A DNA stretch of 64,000 nucleotides from Bacillus sp. FJAT-49736 (GTDB taxonomy: Bacteria; Bacillota; Bacilli; Bacillales; Bacillaceae_C). Made by a program: the position numbers and the translations under genes. Position 1 is the stretch's first letter; the number at the start of each line of letters is the position of its first letter. The DNA lies in NCBI RefSeq assembly GCF_018343615.1, contig NZ_JAGYPI010000001.1, forward strand, positions 2,114,193-2,178,192, read 5' to 3'. This document shows, piece after piece, positions 34,532 to 44,813 of this stretch. A model generated the notes under the pieces. It was not told the origin of the DNA, searched no databases, and saw only the letters and a list, made by a program, of their open reading frames with translations.

Positions 34532-35607
34532 TAGACTCTTGCTGGCTGTGATGCCATTATTTCTTTGTAGAAGGAATCAAACTGTGCCAAATCCATTTGC
34601 TGGGCAGCATCAGATAATGCAACTGCAGGATCTGGATGCACTTCTGCCATAACTCCATCGGCACCAATAGCAAGTGCAGCTTTGGCTGCCGGTAGTAGCA
34701 AATCTCTTCTTCCTGTAGAGTGTGTAACATCAACAAATACAGGAAGATGTGTTTCCTGTTTTAAAATTGGTACTGCCGTAATATCTAATGTATTTCTTGT
34801 TGCTCTTTCATAAGTACGGATGCCACGTTCACAAAGGATAATCTGACCATTTCCCTGTGACATAATATATTCTGCGGCATTAATGAATTCATCGATAGTT
34901 GCCGCAAGTCCTCTTTTCAATAACACTGGTTTATTAATCGATCCTGCAGCCTTAAGTAATTCGAAGTTTTGCATATTTCGTGCACCGATTTGAATAACAT
35001 CAATATAATCGACTGCCTTCTCAATATCAGCAGGAGTGACGATTTCACTTATGACTGCCAAGTCAAATTCATCTGCAATTTGCTTTAATATTTTTAGACC
35101 TTCCAGTCCTAACCCTTGAAAATCATATGGGGAAGTTCTCGGTTTATAAGCTCCACCTCTTAATAGCTTTAGCCCTTTTGCTTTGACAGCTTTCGCTACC
35201 TCTGCAACTTGTTCATAAGACTCTACCGCACAAGGACCGAAAACAAAATGCGCTTTTCCATCACCGATGGATTCTCCTTTTAAAGTTACGATTGTATTTT
35301 CAGGCTGCTTCTTACGTGAAACTAGCAATGCTTTTTGATGATTTTCTTGCTGCAAATCTAAGGCAGCCTTAAAGATTTCTTTAAAAATATGCTCGATTGT
35401 TGCAGTATCAAACGGCCCGTCATTATATTCTTTGATAATATTTAGCATTTTTCGTTCGCGGACTGGATCATAGCGATTTACGCCTTGAGTTTCTTTAACT
35501 CGTCCAATTTCTTGGACCAAGCGTCCTCTCTCGTTGATTAATGCTAATAATTTCAAATTTATATCTTCCACTTGCTTACGTAAATCATTAAGCTCTTGAT
35601 TCCCCAT
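34531..35607 (-). CDS. aroA: Bifunctional chorismate mutase / DAHP synthase
   Basis: First and a branch-point enzyme of aromatic amino acid synthesis: the AroQ-type chorismate mutase domain fills residues 1-90 ([20 protein letters not shown]) and the DAHP synthase (type I beta, KDO8PS-like) domain the rest, with [25 protein letters not shown] and [15 protein letters not shown]. The mutase domain allows feedback by chorismate or prephenate in the B. subtilis enzyme. The ATG at 35607 follows AAAGGATG and gives 358 residues, the B. subtilis length; an upstream start at 35640 is rejected. Confidence 0.96.
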   Translation of the reverse strand: MGNQELNDLRKQVEDINLKLLALINERGRLVQEIGRVKETQGVNRYDPVRERKMLNIIKEYNDGPFDTATIEHIFKEIFKAALDLQQENHQKALLVSRKKQPENTIVTLKGESIGDGKAHFVFGPCAVESYEQVAEVAKAVKAKGLKLLRGGAYKPRTSPYDFQGLGLEGLKILKQIADEFDLAVISEIVTPADIEKAVDYIDVIQIGARNMQNFELLKAAGSINKPVLLKRGLAATIDEFINAAEYIMSQGNGQIILCERGIRTYERATRNTLDITAVPILKQETHLPVFVDVTHSTGRRDLLLPAAKAALAIGADGVMAEVHPDPAVALSDAAQQMDLAQFDSFYKEIMASQPARV

Positions 35608-35853
35608 TTCCAACATCCTTTCTATACACTCATTAAGCAAATTTACAAACGGAAGTCAGGACGGACTCCAATTTTGTTTAAAAATTTTTATCCATGTGTT
35701 ACATTTTAAATAGAAAATTAATTAATTCATCTTATATATTAGGAATCATTATAATCCATTGAAATAAAAATGTCACTAAAAATATCTTTAATAATTAAAC
35801 GCTTTTAAGTATTAAAGTATTTTATGAATATCAAAATAAGAAGGTGTATCATT

Positions 35854-38010
35854 TTGCAAGAAAAAAACAAAATATTTGCCTTAGACATTGGTACACGTTC
35901 AGTGGTCGGTATTATTTTAGAAGAGGAAAATAAACATTTCCATGTCGCGGATATATTTGTAAAAGAACATACAGAAAGAGCTATGCTAGATGGGCAGATT
36001 CATGATGTTGTTTCTGTTTCTAAGATAATTCGGGACGTAAAAGAAGAAATGGAAAAAAATCATGGACCACTAACGAAGGTTTGTGTTGCCGCTGCAGGTC
36101 GTGCCTTAAAAACAGAAAAGGCAAAGGTATCCATATCAATCAAGGGCAAGCCCATGATCACAAAAGAAGATATATTGCATCTTGAATTAAGTGCTGTTCA
36201 AAAGGCTCAGAGCATAGCAGCTGAGAAAAACTCCTCCACAGAAAGCAGAAATTACTACTGTGTTGGTTATTCCGTCTTCCAATATCAACTGGATGGGGAT
36301 GAAATTGGAAGCTTAATTGACCAGCAAGGGGATGAAGCTTCTGTAGAAATTATTGCTACCTTTTTGCCAAGAGTTGTTGTAGAATCATTGATTTCTGCAC
36401 TAAATCGTGCGGATTTAGAAATGGACGCATTAACTCTTGAACCAATTGCTGCAATAAATGTACTTATACCAGCATCGATGAGAAGATTAAATGTTGCACT
36501 TGTAGATATCGGGGCGGGGACATCTGATATAGCGTTAACAGAGCTTGGAACGGTTACAGCCTATGGCATGGTTCCTGTAGCTGGTGATGAAATTACAGAA
36601 GCCATTAGTGATCAGCTGCTCCTTGATTTTCCGCTTGCTGAGAAGGCAAAAAGAGACCTGTTAAATAATGAATCGATAGTAGTGGAAGACATCTTAGGTT
36701 TTCAATCGGAATGGACCCATGATAATGTTGTAGAGCAAATCGATTACGCAGTTGACCGCCTAGCGAATGCAATATCCAATGAAATAAAACAGTTGAATAA
36801 TGGCAAATCTCCAAAAGCGGTCATGCTTGTTGGAGGCGGAAGCTTAACACCTAATTTGCCTAGGAAAATTGCTACTTGCCTTGACCTTCCTGAAAATCGC
36901 GTAGCTATCCGTGATTCCAGTGCCATCCAAGGACTTATTCTATCTGAACAGATTCCTAAAGGACCAGAATTTATCACACCAATTGGAATAGCTATTGCTG
37001 CAAAGCAAACACCGGTTCATTATGTAACCGTCTATGTAAACGACCAGCCGGTTCGTTTGTTTGAAGTGAAGCAGCTTACAGTTGGTGATTGCCTTTTAGC
37101 ATCAGGTACGAAAGTGAGCTCACTTCACGGTAAGCCTGGTATGGCTATTATGATTCAAATGAATGGCCAGCAAATTACCATTCCAGGTGAACATGGGCAG
37201 CCTCCAATTATTAAAAAGAATGGAGAAAATTGCAGTCTGGATGAACCGGTTCAAAACGGTGATCAAATTATTGCCCTTAAAGGTATGGATGGGCGATCAC
37301 CAGAAGTAAGGATTAGTCAATTTTTAGATGATATCCCTGCAAAAACCGTTTATATTAATGAGAAAAAATATGAAATTGCAACCATTATTAAAAGAAATGG
37401 AAATAATGTTACTTCAGAAGAAGTGGTTGCAGACCGGGATATACTGGAGGTGCAACTTCCAGATACAATTGAGGCGTTATTAAAGTCTACTAAGCACAAT
37501 CATTTAATTGCGGATTTGGAACCGTTTAGAATCCGCTTAAATGGCAAGGAAACTTTTTTGCTTGCTTTTTCAAGCAAATTATTTTTAAACAATAAGCCTG
37601 CTAAACTTTCACATCCATTTCAAAATAATGATCATATTCAAGTGATAAAAAGCTCGTTAAATACGGTTAGACAATTGGCAGAAATAAAAAATATACCTTT
37701 GTATAATCTAATTCATGTCTTCTTCAATGGTGAGATGATAACAATGAAGAAATCAAAAACAGAATGGTATCGAAATGACGTTAAACTAAAGGAAGACGAC
37801 ATTATCTCGCACGGTGATATCATTGAAATGAAAACCATTGAAATGGAACCTTTTATCTTCCAGGATATTTTTCGTCATGTAGAAATCGATATTCCAAAGG
37901 AAAGCTCCGGAAAATTCCATCTATTAAAAAACGGTGAAGAAACTACCTTTTACGAAATAGTTAATGATGGTGATAAATTAGAAATCTTATGGGACCCCGT
38001 TTTACGTTAA
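35854..38010 (+). CDS. FtsA/PilM-like actin-fold ATPase with a long repetitive C-terminal region
   Basis: Residues 5-380 are an actin-fold ATPase of the FtsA/PilM kind: phosphate-1 FALDIGTRSVVGIIL, phosphate-2 VALVDIGAGTSDIALTE near 217, adenosine motif AVMLVGGGSLTPNLP near 327. The remaining 330 residues hold about five related beta-rich units (VYVNDQPVRLFEV, VYINEKKYEIATI, IRLNGKETFLLAF, VFFNGEMITMKKS, FHLLKNGEETTFY), each a strand-NG-strand opening and ending near a D-I/L-hydrophobic turn, possibly beta-grasp-like. The start is a TTG at 35854 with AAGGTG 7 bases upstream; the ATG at 35824 has no such site. No membrane helix or FtsA-type amphipathic tail is seen. Function unknown; a second FtsA-like protein besides FtsA itself is inferred. 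Confidence 0.75.
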   Translation: MQEKNKIFALDIGTRSVVGIILEEENKHFHVADIFVKEHTERAMLDGQIHDVVSVSKIIRDVKEEMEKNHGPLTKVCVAAAGRALKTEKAKVSISIKGKPMITKEDILHLELSAVQKAQSIAAEKNSSTESRNYYCVGYSVFQYQLDGDEIGSLIDQQGDEASVEIIATFLPRVVVESLISALNRADLEMDALTLEPIAAINVLIPASMRRLNVALVDIGAGTSDIALTELGTVTAYGMVPVAGDEITEAISDQLLLDFPLAEKAKRDLLNNESIVVEDILGFQSEWTHDNVVEQIDYAVDRLANAISNEIKQLNNGKSPKAVMLVGGGSLTPNLPRKIATCLDLPENRVAIRDSSAIQGLILSEQIPKGPEFITPIGIAIAAKQTPVHYVTVYVNDQPVRLFEVKQLTVGDCLLASGTKVSSLHGKPGMAIMIQMNGQQITIPGEHGQPPIIKKNGENCSLDEPVQNGDQIIALKGMDGRSPEVRISQFLDDIPAKTVYINEKKYEIATIIKRNGNNVTSEEVVADRDILEVQLPDTIEALLKSTKHNHLIADLEPFRIRLNGKETFLLAFSSKLFLNNKPAKLSHPFQNNDHIQVIKSSLNTVRQLAEIKNIPLYNLIHVFFNGEMITMKKSKTEWYRNDVKLKEDDIISHGDIIEMKTIEMEPFIFQDIFRHVEIDIPKESSGKFHLLKNGEETTFYEIVNDGDKLEILWDPVLR

Positions 38011-38013
38011 CAG

Positions 38014-38055
38014 TAAAAAACAAGCAGTGGTTGTTGTACCACTGCTTGTTTTTTA
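38014..38055. terminator. Bidirectional terminator between the FtsA-like gene and ytxH
   Basis: AAAAACAAGCAGTGGT / ACCACTGCTTGTTTTT, a 16-bp stem with a 6-base loop. Confidence 0.9.
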
Positions 38056-38062
38056 TATAACA

Positions 38063-38407
38063 TTATTTCGATGCTTTCTCTGCAAGATGCTTTGTCTTTT
38101 CTTTTACTGTCTCTGCGATATTCGTTCCTTTATCTATTGTCATATCACGTAATTGAGATGATTTTTCTTTTGTTAATGCAATAAATTCAGTACCTTTTTC
38201 GGAAGCAATCGTCTTTAGCTGATTGCTTTTATTTTTCAAAGAATCAAATTGTCCGGATAACCCACCACGGATTTCTTTTCCAGACTTCGGAGTTAACAAT
38301 AACGCTGTTGCTGCTCCAAATACACCACCAACTATGGCACCTATAAGAAATGTCTTCGCATCTATTTTTTCATGCATTTCGCTTCTATTCATTTCTGTGT
38401 TTTCCAT
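38063..38407 (-). CDS. ytxH: YtxH general stress protein
   Basis: YtxH-domain protein of 114 residues. An N-terminal hydrophobic, Gly/Ala-rich segment (about 19-39, FLIGAIVGGVFGAATALL) followed by LTPKSGKEIR is the family signature; the rest is a charged helix with KEKTKHLAEKASK at the end. Molecular function unknown. It is 12 bases downstream of ytxG and shares its promoter, a sigma-B type site. B. subtilis has ytxGHJ as a sigma-B/sigma-H stress operon; no ytxJ follows here. Confidence 0.88.
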   Translation of the reverse strand: MENTEMNRSEMHEKIDAKTFLIGAIVGGVFGAATALLLTPKSGKEIRGGLSGQFDSLKNKSNQLKTIASEKGTEFIALTKEKSSQLRDMTIDKGTNIAETVKEKTKHLAEKASK

Positions 38408-38419
38408 TATAGATTCCTC

Positions 38420-38908
38420 CTATTTACTTCTTACTCTCTTTACCTCTCTTAATTCCATATCTCCTTGATCCTCAAAGGTCTTCGTTTCATAATTTCTTTC
38501 TCTTTTTTCCATCCATTTGTCACGTAGCTCTTTAATAACCGTCCCCCATTGGATAACCTGTGCAATTTTATCCTGGTTATTAACTACTTGAGTGGAGAGA
38601 CTGGATGACACCTTACGAATGGATCCGTTAAATTCCTTAATAGTTGTACCTACATCTTGAACAGCATAAACAACGCTGTTCAGCTTTTCGGATTTTTGTT
38701 GAATATCCTCTGCTAATTCATTTGTCTTATGTAATAGTGATGTTGTTTCTGTCGTAATACCTTGTAATTGTCCTTCCAAATTCTCCATTGTCTTTGATAC
38801 ACTGTCCATAGTTATTTTCATTGATTTCAAGGTTTTTGAAATACTGATGACAAGGATTAAAAATGCCACCGCAATTAATGCTACGCTTAAATAAAGAATA
38901 ATAATCAT
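38420..38908 (-). CDS. ytxG: YtxG (DUF948) stress protein
   Basis: A 162-residue DUF948 protein: one N-terminal membrane helix ([20 protein letters not shown]) and then a long amphipathic, chemoreceptor-like coiled coil ([20 protein letters not shown]). The ATG at 38908 has GGAGG 7 bases upstream; a TTG two codons earlier is rejected. First gene of ytxGH and preceded by a good sigma-B promoter. Probably membrane-attached with the coil in the cytoplasm; biochemical role unknown. Confidence 0.88.
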   Translation of the reverse strand: MIIILYLSVALIAVAFLILVISISKTLKSMKITMDSVSKTMENLEGQLQGITTETTSLLHKTNELAEDIQQKSEKLNSVVYAVQDVGTTIKEFNGSIRKVSSSLSTQVVNNQDKIAQVIQWGTVIKELRDKWMEKRERNYETKTFEDQGDMELREVKRVRSK

Positions 38909-38933
38909 ATGCAAACCTCCAATTAAATAAACA

Positions 38934-38959
38934 TTTCCCCAATTATGGACAACCTAAAC
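38934..38959 (-). promoter_or_regulatory. Sigma-B promoter of ytxGH
   Basis: Minus-strand GTTTAG (38954-38959), a 14-base spacer, GGGAAA (38934-38939), against the consensus GTTTAA-N12-15-GGGWAW. It lies 26 bases upstream of ytxG. Confidence 0.72.
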
Positions 38960-39144
38960 GTATTTATGTATTCATTCTTCATTTTCATTTATCAATGTCC
39001 TAAATCGAGATTTCACTTCTACTATTTTCTCATAATCGAGTTGTTTCGCCAAATATTAAATTATTTAGACTTTTTCATACCACAACTTCTATCAATTTAG
39101 GTTACAATATAGTTGTACGTAAATTATTTTTGGAGGAATTCAAC

Positions 39145-40260
39145 ATGAAAGATCCACGAATTGAAAAACTGGCACATAATTTAATTAACTACTCCGTTCA
39201 ATTAAAGCCCGGTGAAAAAGTACTAATTGAAAACTTTGGACTACAGCGGGAGTTAGTAGTTGCCCTTGTAAAAGAAGCGTATGCAGCAGGCGGATATCCG
39301 TTTGTTTCCTTAAAAGATCAACAGGTAGACCGTGCACTTCTAATGGGTGCTGTCCAAGAGCAATTCGATATGAAAGCAGACTTTGAAGCAAACGTGATGA
39401 AAAATATGGATGCCTACATTGGTCTACGTTCAGGAGATAACATTAACGAACATGCAGATGTTCCAGATGAAAAAATGAAAATCGAAGGAAATACCGTTGG
39501 CAAAAAGGTACACAGAGAAATTCGTGTACCGAAAACAAAATGGGTAGTACTTCGTTATCCAAACTCTTCTATGGCTCAGCTTGCAAAAATGAGCACGGAA
39601 GCGTTTGAAAACTTTTATTTTGATGTATGTAACTTGGATTACAGCAAAATGGATAAAGCGATGGATTCATTAGTAGAACTAATGAATAGGACAGATAAAG
39701 TAAGACTAGTGAGCCCTGGAACGGATTTGACTTTTTCTATTAAAGATATACCGGCAATTAAATGTGCAGGCCGTTTAAATATACCAGATGGAGAGGTATA
39801 TACAGCACCTGTAAGAGATTCTGTAAACGGAACACTTACATATAATACACCATCCCCTTATCAAGGCTTTACTTTTGAAAATGTAAAACTTACCTTTAAG
39901 GATGGAAAAATTGTCGAAGCTACTGCAAATGATACAGAAAGAATTAATAAAATCTTCGATACGGATGAAGGAGCAAGATATGTAGGTGAGTTTGCTATAG
40001 GAGTAAATCCGTACATACTTCATCCAATGCAGGATATATTATTTGATGAAAAAATCGCCGGAAGCATTCACTTTACTCCTGGCCAATGCTATGATGTAGC
40101 TCCAAACGGGAATAACTCTAATATCCATTGGGATATGGTATTAATTCAACGACCAGAATATGGCGGCGGAGAAATTTATTTTGATGATGTTCTAATTCGC
40201 AAGGATGGTATATTTGTATTACCTGAATTAGAATGCCTAAATCCTGAGAGTTTAAAGTAA
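39145..40260 (+). CDS. ampS: M29 aminopeptidase AmpS
   Basis: Metal-dependent aminopeptidase of the thermophilic aminopeptidase T family. The 371 residues show the conserved pieces IEGNTVGKKVHREIRVPK, NIPDGEVYTAPVRDSVNG (metal-ligand glutamate), GEFAIGVNPYI and GNNSNIHWDMVLIQRPEYGG (His and Asp ligands). GGAGG lies 9 bases before the ATG at 39145; the TTG at 39130 overlaps that region and is rejected. B. subtilis AmpS has the same place between ytxG and murC. Soluble, role in peptide breakdown. Confidence 0.94.
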   Translation: MKDPRIEKLAHNLINYSVQLKPGEKVLIENFGLQRELVVALVKEAYAAGGYPFVSLKDQQVDRALLMGAVQEQFDMKADFEANVMKNMDAYIGLRSGDNINEHADVPDEKMKIEGNTVGKKVHREIRVPKTKWVVLRYPNSSMAQLAKMSTEAFENFYFDVCNLDYSKMDKAMDSLVELMNRTDKVRLVSPGTDLTFSIKDIPAIKCAGRLNIPDGEVYTAPVRDSVNGTLTYNTPSPYQGFTFENVKLTFKDGKIVEATANDTERINKIFDTDEGARYVGEFAIGVNPYILHPMQDILFDEKIAGSIHFTPGQCYDVAPNGNNSNIHWDMVLIQRPEYGGGEIYFDDVLIRKDGIFVLPELECLNPESLK

Positions 40261-40265
40261 CAATA

Positions 40266-40292
40266 AAAAAGGCTGCATTTGCAGCCTTTTTA
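40266..40292. terminator. Bidirectional terminator between ampS and murC
   Basis: AAAAAAGGCTGCA / TGCAGCCTTTTTT with a two-base centre; serves both convergent genes. Confidence 0.88.
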
Positions 40293-40294
40293 TT

Positions 40295-41599
40295 TTATTT
40301 TGCTTGAAGCATATTTTCATATGCCTTTTGAAACTTTTGAATATCTCCAGCACCCATAAACAAAAATACGCTATTATCAAGTTGTAATAATGGAGATGTA
40401 TCTTCTTCTGAAAGGATTTTGGATCCTTCAATCTTTTCTTGTAAGTCTTTAATCGTTAATTTCCCATGATTTTCTCTAGCGGAACCAAAGATTTCACATA
40501 AGAAAACATCATCTGCCATACTAAGGCTTTCAGCAAATTCATTTAAAAATGTCTGTGTTCTCGTAAAGGTATGCGGTTGAAAAACAGCAACAATATTACG
40601 ATCAGGAAATTTTTGTCGTGCAGCGTCAATGGTCGCTTTAATCTCAGTTGGATGATGTGCATAATCATCAATAACGATTTGGGATCCAATCTGTTTTTCC
40701 GTAAAGCGCCTCTTTACTCCCTGAAATGATTTGATATGCTCCTGAATAGCTTCTGTTTCAAACCCTTCATAATGACATAAGGCAATAATAGATAATGCAT
40801 TAAGTACATTATGATCACCAAATGTCGGTATCTCAAAGGATGCATAGAAATTATTGCGGACAAACACATCGAATTTGGTTCCGGTCGTTTCTTTTATAAT
40901 GTTTGTTGCTTGGAAATCGTTTTCTTCCTCAAATCCATAAAAAAGAACCGGTACTTTTGCTTGAATTTTTTGCAATTGTTCGTCGTCCCCATAAGCAAAA
41001 ATTCCTTCTTTCACTTGTAATGCCAGCTCTTGAAATGCAGAGAATACATCGTCAATATTAGCAAAGTAATCCGGATGATCAAAATCAATATTCGTCATTA
41101 TAGCATAATCTGGAAAATAGGAAAGAAAATGCCTTCTATATTCACATGCTTCGAACACGAAGTACTCAGCATTTTTCACACCACTTCCAGTACCATCTCC
41201 TATGAGATAGGAGGTTGGTCTTACATTTTTCATTACATGTGCTAACAATCCAGTTGTACCAGTTTTTCCGTGTGCTCCAGTAACAGCTACACTTGTGAAT
41301 TGTTGCATAAAGTCACCTAGAAATTTATGGTAACGAATAACTGGAATCCCTTTATTTAATGCTTCTTCAATTTCTTCATGTGTATCAGGAAAAGCATTTC
41401 CTGCTATTACCGTCAAACCAGGCTGAATATTTTCACGCTGGAAGGGCAATATTTTTATACCTGAATCTTCCAAGGCTTTCTGGGTAAAAAAATACTTTTC
41501 ATAATCTGATCCTTGCACCTCATAACCCATATCATGCAGTATTTGTGCCAAAGAACTCATTCCGGAACCCTTAATGCCTACGAAATGGTATACAGTCAT
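40295..41599 (-). CDS. murC: UDP-N-acetylmuramate--L-alanine ligase
   Basis: Cytoplasmic ATP-dependent ligase that adds L-alanine to UDP-MurNAc, the first amino acid of the peptidoglycan stem. The N-terminal Rossmann domain opens [19 protein letters not shown], the ATP loop is [15 protein letters not shown] near 107, and the Mur ligase C-terminal domain has [11 protein letters not shown] near 302 and FQPHTFTRT. 434 residues, full length. GGAGG precedes the ATG. Supplies precursors for the PBP and MurJ also encoded here. Confidence 0.96.
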   Translation of the reverse strand: MTVYHFVGIKGSGMSSLAQILHDMGYEVQGSDYEKYFFTQKALEDSGIKILPFQRENIQPGLTVIAGNAFPDTHEEIEEALNKGIPVIRYHKFLGDFMQQFTSVAVTGAHGKTGTTGLLAHVMKNVRPTSYLIGDGTGSGVKNAEYFVFEACEYRRHFLSYFPDYAIMTNIDFDHPDYFANIDDVFSAFQELALQVKEGIFAYGDDEQLQKIQAKVPVLFYGFEEENDFQATNIIKETTGTKFDVFVRNNFYASFEIPTFGDHNVLNALSIIALCHYEGFETEAIQEHIKSFQGVKRRFTEKQIGSQIVIDDYAHHPTEIKATIDAARQKFPDRNIVAVFQPHTFTRTQTFLNEFAESLSMADDVFLCEIFGSARENHGKLTIKDLQEKIEGSKILSEEDTSPLLQLDNSVFLFMGAGDIQKFQKAYENMLQAK

Positions 41600-41888
41600 A
41601 ATAGAACCTCCAACAATGTCTATATGTATGCATTATATGACAAAGACTATTTTTTGCTAAGAAAAAACCTGCAATTTTACATTAGTATGTATAGCAATAA
41701 ATTGCCGAATAATTTCGTTTCATGTCTTCGCCATATTATCTATACGAAAAACATACTTAATTATTATAGCACTTTTTATAATTGGTGACTATGGTATCTT
41801 CGGAGGAGTTATTTGTACAGATAGCATTCCCTTTTTTAGGGATTTTTATCTTAAGAATACGAATGCAATGCAAACTTATATGCTAATT

Positions 41889-41925
41889 TAAAAAAAGATC
41901 GGGGCACTGAATATAACGCCCCGAC
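41889..41925 (-). terminator. Intrinsic terminator of sftA
   Basis: Minus-strand TCGGGGC / GCCCCGA with a 12-base loop, then TCTTTTTTT. The rest of the 337-base gap to murC is AT-rich and shows no gene. Confidence 0.85.
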
Positions 41926-41936
41926 TAGCATTCTTT

Positions 41937-44813
41937 TTAAACCTCCGACGTTCCGGAAAGAATTTCATATTCCTCTTTTGAAATCAAAATATCCCTAGGT
42001 TTGCTACCCTTCGCCTCCGAGATAATCCCTTGCTGTTCCATCATTTCAATCAAGCGCGCCGCCCGATTATAGCCAATCCTAAAGTTTCTTTGAATAAGGG
42101 AAGTAGAGGCAGCTCCTTGTTCCATAACAAACTCACATACATCTTGAAAAATTTCATCCTCTTCATCTTGGATGATCGCTTTTTTCAACAATTCCTCTTG
42201 TTCAAACAAGTAATCAGGCTTTCTCTCGGCACGTACGTGGGCAACTACGTTATCAATTTCTTCATCCGATACATATGTGCCTTGTAATCGTACAGGCTTA
42301 GATGATCCATTTTCTAAGAAGAGCATATCTCCCCGTCCTAATAATCTTTCAGCTCCACTAATATCGATAATTGTTCTCGAGTCTACTTGCGAGGAGACAG
42401 AGAACGCAATTCTCGTTGGAACATTTGCTTTAATGAGCCCAGTAATGACATCAACGGATGGCCGCTGTGTTGCAATAATTAAGTGAATTCCACAAGCTCT
42501 TGCCTTTTGGGCAATCCGGCATATTGCTTCCTCTACATCAGTTGGTGCCATCATCATTAAATCTGCAAGCTCATCTATGACAATCACAATAAATGGCAGC
42601 TTTTGATTAAATTGCCTACTTTGTTCTGCGAGTTCATTGTATCGCTGAATTTCTCGGACACCAGTATGAGCAAATAGTTCATATCTTCTTTCCATTTCCT
42701 CCACTGCCCATTTCAATGCTGCCGTAGCTGCTTTTACGTCGGTTATTACAGGGCTGACTAAATGTGGAATGTAATTATAGGGTGCGAGTTCCACCATTTT
42801 TGGGTCAATCATCAATAGCTTTAGTTCATCCGGAGTTGATTTATATAATAAGCTTACCAATATCGAATTAATACAAACACTTTTACCAGATCCTGTGGCA
42901 CCGGCAATTAATCCATGCGGCATTTTCCTTAAGTCCGTAATAACCGGTTTCCCGGAAATATCCAGTCCTAAAGCAGCAGTCAACGGTGAATCACTGTTTT
43001 GAAATATTTCGCTGGAAATAATTTCGCTAATATAGACTGGCCTGCTATCAGCATTAGGGAGTTCAATTCCGATGGTATGCTTGCCTGGAATTGGTGCCTC
43101 AATACGAATATCTTTTGCAGCTAGGCTCAGCTTAATATCATCACTTAAATTAGTTATTTTATTAACCTTTACACCTGGCTCAGGCTGGACCTCAAATCTT
43201 GTTACGGATGGACCTTGACTTACATTTACGACCTTAGCACGAACATTAAAGCTCATTAAAGTTTCATCTAGTAGCTCACTTTGCCTTAATACCCATTGCG
43301 TATCTAATTCATGTAAAACAGGAGGATTTAATAATGTTGGGGACGGAAAAACATAGTCCTCTAATACATATTCCTCTGTTGCTTCCATGCTTGCTGCTGA
43401 TTCAGATTTTGAAATCAGAAGTTCCTCTGGCAATTGTTTATGAGCTAATTTTTCTCGATCTTTTTTGAGCATTATCACATTGAATGGTATATGAGAGCGG
43501 ACAGATGAATCACCACTTTTTCCTAATTCTTCCTCAGATTCCGTCTCCGGTTCCACTTCGTTCATTTCATATGATGGAAACGATTCATTTTCCATATTTT
43601 CCGCTGATTTACTATGAAACAATTCGGATTGCTCATCTTCTATTAGTTCATCCAATGATGTATCATTAATCTTTGGGATTTGCTCTTGCTCGACTTTCTC
43701 TCCCATGAATTTATAATCTCTCACTAGGGTCTGCTCATATTCTGTTTCCACTTCCATGGATTTATCATCAATTACTATGGATTGCTCACATGCTTCTTCC
43801 TCTTCCATAATTTCATCAGCAATCATTGTTGACTGCTCTTGTTCCACACTCTTCATGAATTGATTCTCTTTCACCGGGGATTGCTCACATGCTGTTTCCT
43901 CATCCATAGTTTCATCAGCAATCATTGTTGACTTTTTTTCTTGTTCCACGCTCTCCTTGTATTCATTCTCATTCACTGAGGATTGTTCACGTGCTGTTTC
44001 TTCATCCATAGTTTCATCAGCAATCATTATTGACTGCTCTTGTTCTATGCTCTCCATGAATTCATTCTCTTTCACTGAGGATTGCTCACATGCTTCTTCC
44101 TCTTCCATAATTTCATCACCAATTATGCGGGGTTGCTCTTGTTCATCTTCCTCGTCCATAGATTTATGATACATCTTTGCGGATTGTTCATATTCTACTT
44201 CTTTATCTTTTGGTTCATTATAAAAGTATTGAGAATGCCGCTCCAGTTCATTCGAAATCGAATGAATTATTGCCGGTTCCAATTCCTGTACTGATTCTAC
44301 AATTTCATCGTTTTTAAAATCGGTTTGATGACTTTTGGAAAGCTTTGAGTCTCTTCCTACGTTTTCACCTAGAATATTGTCCTTTAAGCCATTTACAAAA
44401 TCATTTGTTTTAATTCTTTTCGGTGGCTTATTAAAACCATAAACCGGTGAAGGAATTTCTGTAGGGCGAAACGGTTGTTTTATTTTTGGTTCAATTTTCA
44501 CATGATTTCTCTCATGTGGAACTCGGGGAGCTGATTTTTCAGAAGGACGACTGACCTTACTCTGTGATTGTTTCTCTTTTACTGCATAATTGGGTTTAAT
44601 CTTCGGCTCATGTGAATTTGTTTGCGTTATATTATTTTTTTCTTCCAAATGTAATGGAAAGCGAAAATTTCCTTTTGGATATTGATATGTAACTTTAGTT
44701 TCCATTTGTCCAGCTTGTTCATTTTGCTTTGATTTAATATTATTTTCAGATTCCTCATAATCAGCCTCTTCATGAGAACCAAATAATTTCATTATGTTTT
44801 TAAACCAACTCAT
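41937..44813 (-). CDS. sftA: SftA DNA translocase (FtsK/SpoIIIE family, YtpT)
   Basis: Hexameric ATP-driven translocase that clears chromosome ends from the closing septum. Unlike FtsK it has no membrane helices. Layout of the 958 residues: short opening MSWFKNIMKLFGS, a long acidic low-complexity region (about 25-450) that includes four or so imperfect 33-residue repeats, then the motor with PGKHTIGIELPN, the Walker A GATGSGKSVCINS near 640 and Walker B region FIVIVIDELADLMM near 757, and a C-terminal winged-helix gamma domain (TSLIQRNFRIGYNRAARLIE). The ATG at 44813 matches the B. subtilis start; an upstream TTG at 44837 is rejected. Confidence 0.93.
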   Translation of the reverse strand: MSWFKNIMKLFGSHEEADYEESENNIKSKQNEQAGQMETKVTYQYPKGNFRFPLHLEEKNNITQTNSHEPKIKPNYAVKEKQSQSKVSRPSEKSAPRVPHERNHVKIEPKIKQPFRPTEIPSPVYGFNKPPKRIKTNDFVNGLKDNILGENVGRDSKLSKSHQTDFKNDEIVESVQELEPAIIHSISNELERHSQYFYNEPKDKEVEYEQSAKMYHKSMDEEDEQEQPRIIGDEIMEEEEACEQSSVKENEFMESIEQEQSIMIADETMDEETAREQSSVNENEYKESVEQEKKSTMIADETMDEETACEQSPVKENQFMKSVEQEQSTMIADEIMEEEEACEQSIVIDDKSMEVETEYEQTLVRDYKFMGEKVEQEQIPKINDTSLDELIEDEQSELFHSKSAENMENESFPSYEMNEVEPETESEEELGKSGDSSVRSHIPFNVIMLKKDREKLAHKQLPEELLISKSESAASMEATEEYVLEDYVFPSPTLLNPPVLHELDTQWVLRQSELLDETLMSFNVRAKVVNVSQGPSVTRFEVQPEPGVKVNKITNLSDDIKLSLAAKDIRIEAPIPGKHTIGIELPNADSRPVYISEIISSEIFQNSDSPLTAALGLDISGKPVITDLRKMPHGLIAGATGSGKSVCINSILVSLLYKSTPDELKLLMIDPKMVELAPYNYIPHLVSPVITDVKAATAALKWAVEEMERRYELFAHTGVREIQRYNELAEQSRQFNQKLPFIVIVIDELADLMMMAPTDVEEAICRIAQKARACGIHLIIATQRPSVDVITGLIKANVPTRIAFSVSSQVDSRTIIDISGAERLLGRGDMLFLENGSSKPVRLQGTYVSDEEIDNVVAHVRAERKPDYLFEQEELLKKAIIQDEEDEIFQDVCEFVMEQGAASTSLIQRNFRIGYNRAARLIEMMEQQGIISEAKGSKPRDILISKEEYEILSGTSEV
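43670..44160 (-). repeat. Imperfect tandem repeats coding for the acidic linker of SftA
   Basis: DNA of about 99 bases per unit repeated four to five times, coding for MIADETMDEETACEQS, SVKENEFMESVEQEQ and close variants. The frame is kept. Neighbouring copies share long identical stretches, so recombination between them is likely. Confidence 0.75.

Noticed and set aside
43957-44294. Ser/Phe-rich + strand frames inside sftA
   Set aside because: Antisense of the acidic SftA repeats; repeated codons explain the open frames.
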